From positions 1 through 64,000 of the forward strand of contig SVSG01000001.1 of NCBI GenBank assembly GCA_015064415.1: a stretch of 64,000 nucleotides of DNA, read 5' to 3'. Of this stretch, positions 61,421 to 64,000 are shown in pieces (within the stretch, counting starts at the first letter, position 1; each line of letters begins with the position of its first letter). This stretch comes from Oscillospiraceae bacterium (GTDB taxonomy: Bacteria > Bacillota > Clostridia > Oscillospirales > CAG-272). Position numbers and translations under genes: made by a program. The notes beneath the pieces were generated by a model that saw only the letters and a program-made list of their open reading frames with translations, was not told the DNA's origin and did not search any database.

Positions 61421-62632
61421 TTATTTTTCGGTCAAAAGCTGCATCAGCGTGTGCCCCTTCGGCACATAATAATTCTTCTTTTGCGCGCTTTCCTCGTTGA
61501 AATTTTCCACGCCGTCCAGTGCGCGCTCGGAGGAGTAGATGAGGAAGGGAACAGGTAAGATCGTGTGCGTGCGGATGCGCACGGGGGTGGGGTGATCGGG
61601 CAGGATCATGATCTTGAATTCTTCACCGCAATCCTTCAAATAAGCAAGTACGGGGGAAAGGATCTCGGCGTCGATGCGCTCAATGGCGGTTACCTTGTTT
61701 TCCAGCTCAGCGCGGTGCCCACACTCGTCGGGGCCTTCCACGTGCACGTAAACAAGCTCACAGCCCTCTCGGAAGGCGGCAATGGCTGCCTCGGCCTTTC
61801 CCTTGTAATTGGTGTGGACGTTGCCCGTGGCACCCTCCACGTCGATCGAGCGCATTCCCGCGCAAAGGCCGATGCCCTTGATCAGGTCTACCGCAGAGAT
61901 CACAGCGGCCTGCAAGCCCCATTTTTCCGCAAAGGAGGGAAGTTGCGGCTTCTTGCCGGGGCTCCAGAGCCAGGCGGAATTGGCGGGCTTCAAGCCGCGT
62001 GCGCGGCGCGCCTCGTTGACAGGGTGATGGTTGAGAATGCCAAAGCTTTTGCGCATCAGATCGTAAAATTCTTTGCCTGTTTCGCGGTCGGGCAGATAGT
62101 CACCGATGCGCTGTCCCAGAATATCGTGCGGACGGTTGAAATTATATTTTTCGTTGCCGTTTTTCCAGATCAGACAGTGACGGTAGCTGATTCCGGTATA
62201 AAATTTCTTTATATCGTCGCCAAGCTCCGCTTGCAGTGCACGGATCAGCTCGTCCGCCTCGGCCGTCGTGATCTCGTCTGCGCTGTGGTCAAGGATGATT
62301 TTATCGGCATAATCCTCGCCCTCGTCGGTAAGCGTGACCACGTTACAGCGGTAAGCGACCTCATCGGGCTGCATCTCAATGCCGATGCTGACGGCCTCCA
62401 GAGGGGAGCGTCCCTTGGAAAAAACCTTCGGATCGTAAGAAAGAATGGCAAGATTGGCCGTATCGCTTTCCGGCACCATGCCGTCCGGCACGTTGGAGAC
62501 TGTGCCGACAAGGGCCGTTTGGGCAAGCGCGTCCATGACGGGCTTGTGTGCTTTTTGCATGGGGGAAAGATTGCCGAGCGCCTCTATTTTTTCATCAGCC
62601 ATCCCGTCGGGGATCAAAACCAGATATTTCAC
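61421..62632 (-). CDS. apgM: ApgM-family phosphoglycerate mutase-like protein (possible homoserine kinase analog)
   Basis: This 403-residue protein of the alkaline phosphatase superfamily has LIPDGMADEKIE at the start, the SDTANLAILSYDP serine, HVEGPDECGHRAE and the DHPTP metal sites. It matches cofactor-independent phosphoglycerate mutases of the archaeal type. In bacteria lacking ThrB, members of this group have been annotated as predicted homoserine kinase analogs, and thrC lies close by on the same strand. Either activity is possible from sequence alone. Confidence 0.88.
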   Translation of the reverse strand: MKYLVLIPDGMADEKIEALGNLSPMQKAHKPVMDALAQTALVGTVSNVPDGMVPESDTANLAILSYDPKVFSKGRSPLEAVSIGIEMQPDEVAYRCNVVTLTDEGEDYADKIILDHSADEITTAEADELIRALQAELGDDIKKFYTGISYRHCLIWKNGNEKYNFNRPHDILGQRIGDYLPDRETGKEFYDLMRKSFGILNHHPVNEARRARGLKPANSAWLWSPGKKPQLPSFAEKWGLQAAVISAVDLIKGIGLCAGMRSIDVEGATGNVHTNYKGKAEAAIAAFREGCELVYVHVEGPDECGHRAELENKVTAIERIDAEILSPVLAYLKDCGEEFKIMILPDHPTPVRIRTHTILPVPFLIYSSERALDGVENFNEESAQKKNYYVPKGHTLMQLLTEK

Positions 62633-62693
62633 GGTGTACCTCGCTTTGTGAAATTTTTAACGCGACGCGCGCGTAAATAAAATAATTTAATAT

Positions 62694-62722
62694 AGTATAA
62701 CATAAAAACAAAAAAAGAGCAA
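62694..62722 (-). promoter_or_regulatory. Promoter for the apgM gene
   Basis: On the minus strand TTGCTC (62717-62722), 17 bases and TATACT (62694-62699). Confidence 0.6.
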
Positions 62723-62765
62723 CAGGGCGGGAGATTTTTTGCAAATAATTTACGCTTTTTCAAAC

Positions 62766-62802
62766 AAAAAAACACTCTTTGACGGGCAAAGAGTGTTTTT
62801 TT
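62766..62802. terminator. Rho-independent terminator (minus gene at 62813)
   Basis: A 15-bp stem (62766-62780 with 62788-62802, loop gacgggc) has A and T runs on either side; it ends the small minus-strand gene. Confidence 0.9.
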
Positions 62803-62812
62803 GATAAGTAGC

Positions 62813-63235
62813 TTACAGACTATCCACCACGCGGTGCGTCCATGCAAGAAGCGCGTCCTTTTCCTCGGGCGCGATCTTGTCAAGGAAGGAAAGGAAGCCG
62901 GTCTTGACAAAGAAGACCTCGTCCACGACCTTCGTGCCGGCAGTGGTCAGAATTTCCTTCATCTTTGCGGCAGCGGCCTCGGTACCGTTGATCACAAGTG
63001 CGGTGTTCTGTGCACGTGCCTTGGTCATTTCCTGGCAGAACAGACGGAGCTGATCGTCGGGATCGCCCTTGAGGGACAGCATCAGGATCACAACGCGCTC
63101 GTTGTTGCAGGAGTATGCGGGCGGAATTTTATCAACGGCATTGATCGCAAGATCATATTCTGCCTTGATGAGGTTGGCCATATCGGCCACTTTCTTTTTG
63201 GAAGAGGCGTAAAGTACGCGCATTTTGATTGCCAT
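62813..63235 (-). CDS. Unknown small protein, flavodoxin-like fold possible
   Basis: I do not recognise a firm family. The 140-residue protein starts MRVLYASSKKKVADMANLI (after an MAIK lead), and the alternating strand/helix pattern (VVILMLSLKGDPDDQLRLF, NTALVINGTEAAAAKMKEIL, VVDEVFFVKTG) suggests a flavodoxin-like domain without a clear FMN loop. GGAGG precedes the ATG. It has its own promoter and terminator. Confidence 0.65.
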   Translation of the reverse strand: MAIKMRVLYASSKKKVADMANLIKAEYDLAINAVDKIPPAYSCNNERVVILMLSLKGDPDDQLRLFCQEMTKARAQNTALVINGTEAAAAKMKEILTTAGTKVVDEVFFVKTGFLSFLDKIAPEEKDALLAWTHRVVDSL

Positions 63236-63305
63236 TTCGGGAAACCTCCGGTTTTATTTTTGATAGGAAAGTTTGCCGGAAAGCAGCATTTCCATTCATA
63301 AATAT

Positions 63306-63335
63306 AGTATACCATAAAAGAGGTGGTGGAAGCAA
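63306..63335 (-). promoter_or_regulatory. Promoter for the small gene at 62813
   Basis: On the minus strand TTGCTT (63330-63335), 18 bases and TATACT (63306-63311). Confidence 0.65.
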
Positions 63336-63425
63336 TTCTTTTTTAACAAATCCAAAAAAATTGTAACATTCAACAATTTCCAATATAGAGTTTTGTATAA
63401 AAGGAGCAAATTTTAAGCTCACGTT

Positions 63426-63480
63426 AAACGTAAGAAAAAAATACGTAGCGGAAGGTCAAAGTGAATCCTTAGAATTGACG
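63426..63480. repeat. Diverged direct repeat, copy 1
   Basis: The segment begins AAACGTAAGAA (63426-63436) and ends TTAGAATTGACG (63469-63480). The same two blocks recur 217 and 216 bases downstream, with a variable middle. Confidence 0.65.
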
Positions 63481-63642
63481 TGAGACGGCGCGCAGGATGG
63501 ATTGATCAGAACTTTATCAGACGCGAGCAAAAAATTGCAAGTATTTGACGCACGCGGGTGCAGTCGGAAAAATTGAAAGCAATGATCGACGTGAAAGCCA
63601 ATGCAAAGGCAGACGCCGCAATCGCGAAAAACACGCCGCGTC

Positions 63643-63696
63643 AAACGTAAGAACAACGAACGGTCAGTTGGTCGCAAGAGATCTTTAGAATTGACG
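63643..63696. repeat. Diverged direct repeat, copy 2
   Basis: AAACGTAAGAA (63643-63653) and TTAGAATTGACG (63685-63696) repeat the blocks of copy 1. On the minus strand both copies read VNSKDxL, so a decayed coding repeat is one explanation. Confidence 0.65.
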
Positions 63697-64000
63697 CCGA
63701 TTTTCAAAACAACATTCGAGAGCCAACTACCACAGCAGGTACGAAGGCAGGAACCGCCCAAATCGGCATTTTTAGTTCCCTCAATTATACAAAATTCAGC
63801 GTGTGTTTTGCGTAAAGAAGGATAGCAGAAAACGCGACGGGCTCTACCACGGGAAGCAATCGAGGAGCCCCCAAGCGTTTTCTACCACAAGAATTTGCTT
63901 CTTTGCGCAAAATGCAAATTTTGGAGTTGCCCACGTATTTGATGCCGTAGGCGCGTGGAAAAGCAACCGCGAAGCGTAATTGGGGCGAGGGAGGGGGAGA

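Larger units (their letters stand above)
63401..64000. other. 600-base region without a convincing gene, structured
   Basis: No frame here has a good ribosome site or family match. It holds the two direct repeats, three CTACCAC motifs (63727, 63844, 63882), a nested hairpin (63827-63835 with 63875-63883 outside 63839-63844 with 63865-63870), and a second hairpin (63892-63898 with 63914-63920 around a tttgcgcaaa palindrome). It may be a structured RNA, a decayed element or a multi-copy intergenic repeat. A 101-codon minus frame exists but looks degenerate. Confidence 0.45.

Noticed and set aside
63456..63761. 101-codon minus-strand frame in the right-edge region
   Set aside because: It lacks a ribosome site, is rich in Cys/Arg/Phe in a way unlike the neighbouring proteins, and covers diverged repeats; it looks like a decayed or chance frame.
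63704..63769. 21-codon minus-strand ORF starting MPIWAVPAF
   Set aside because: It is preceded by a purine stretch and a TATAAT-like box, but it is too short and lacks support; kept as part of the structured region.
63727..63888. GTGGTAG motifs on the minus strand as T-box fragments
   Set aside because: Three short matches occur, but there is no stem I, antiterminator bulge context or downstream synthetase/amino acid gene.

Overview
The window looks like a chromosomal stretch of a Clostridia-class Firmicute (Bacillota) of moderate-to-high GC, probably from the Oscillospiraceae/Christensenella side. The evidence is gene order and family content: a nusB-xseAB-ispA-tlyA-nadK-argR-recN cluster, murB next to whiA, tig-clpP-clpX, lepB-ylqF-rnhB-yraN, a SpoVB-type flippase, PdaA-type deacetylase, a DUF1540 protein, YitT and YesL proteins, and strong A+T-rich sigma-A-type promoters with AGGAGG ribosome binding sites. 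I see no rRNA, tRNA, insertion sequence, prophage or CRISPR array. Most of the window is core housekeeping DNA.

Layout. 0-5.1 kb: the tail of a fucosidase-like glycoside hydrolase, GTP-type PEP carboxykinase, and a flippase. 5.2-14.8 kb: a cytidylate-kinase-like protein, rubredoxin, then one long plus-strand operon from nusB to ybaK covering transcription antitermination, exonuclease VII, isoprenoid synthesis, rRNA methylation, NAD kinase, the arginine repressor and recombination repair. 14.8-18.1 kb: glycyl-tRNA synthetase and two tandem, clearly paralogous PHP phosphoesterases. 18.1-28.4 kb (minus strand): a flotillin-like SPFH protein behind a promoter and a yybP-ykoY (Mn2+) riboswitch; a small His/acid-rich membrane protein; a type IIA topoisomerase A subunit; then a run with Sua5, RF1, an M18 aminopeptidase, a lytic transglycosylase, CoaE and a Gfo/Idh oxidoreductase. 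28.4-36.9 kb (plus): a HAD phosphatase, murB, whiA, dnaE and a class A penicillin-binding protein whose ribosome binding site lies inside a terminator-like hairpin. 37-41.9 kb (minus): a CrtO-like membrane protein, FAD oxidoreductase, YitT, a deacetylase, mnmA and trmL. 42-51.8 kb (plus): secA, two unknown membrane proteins, a 37-residue Asn-Gln repeat peptide, a PcrA-type helicase, an unknown membrane protein, and two overlapping polysaccharide deacetylases. 51.7-63.2 kb (mostly minus): YesL-like, tig-clpP-clpX, a metallophosphoesterase, thrC, yraN, rnhB, ylqF, lepB, an ApgM-family protein and a small protein of unknown function. 63.3-64 kb has no convincing gene but holds diverged direct repeats and nested hairpins.

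How the genes work together: several blocks concern the cell envelope (flippase, MurB, penicillin-binding protein, lytic transglycosylase, three deacetylases, SecA, LepB). Translation and tRNA modification are also well represented (GlyS, MnmA, TrmL, Sua5, RF1, TlyA, YlqF). ThrC and the ApgM-like protein may together supply the last steps of threonine synthesis. The two least ordinary signals are the Mn2+ riboswitch in front of a flotillin gene and the structured, repeat-bearing non-coding region at the right edge.
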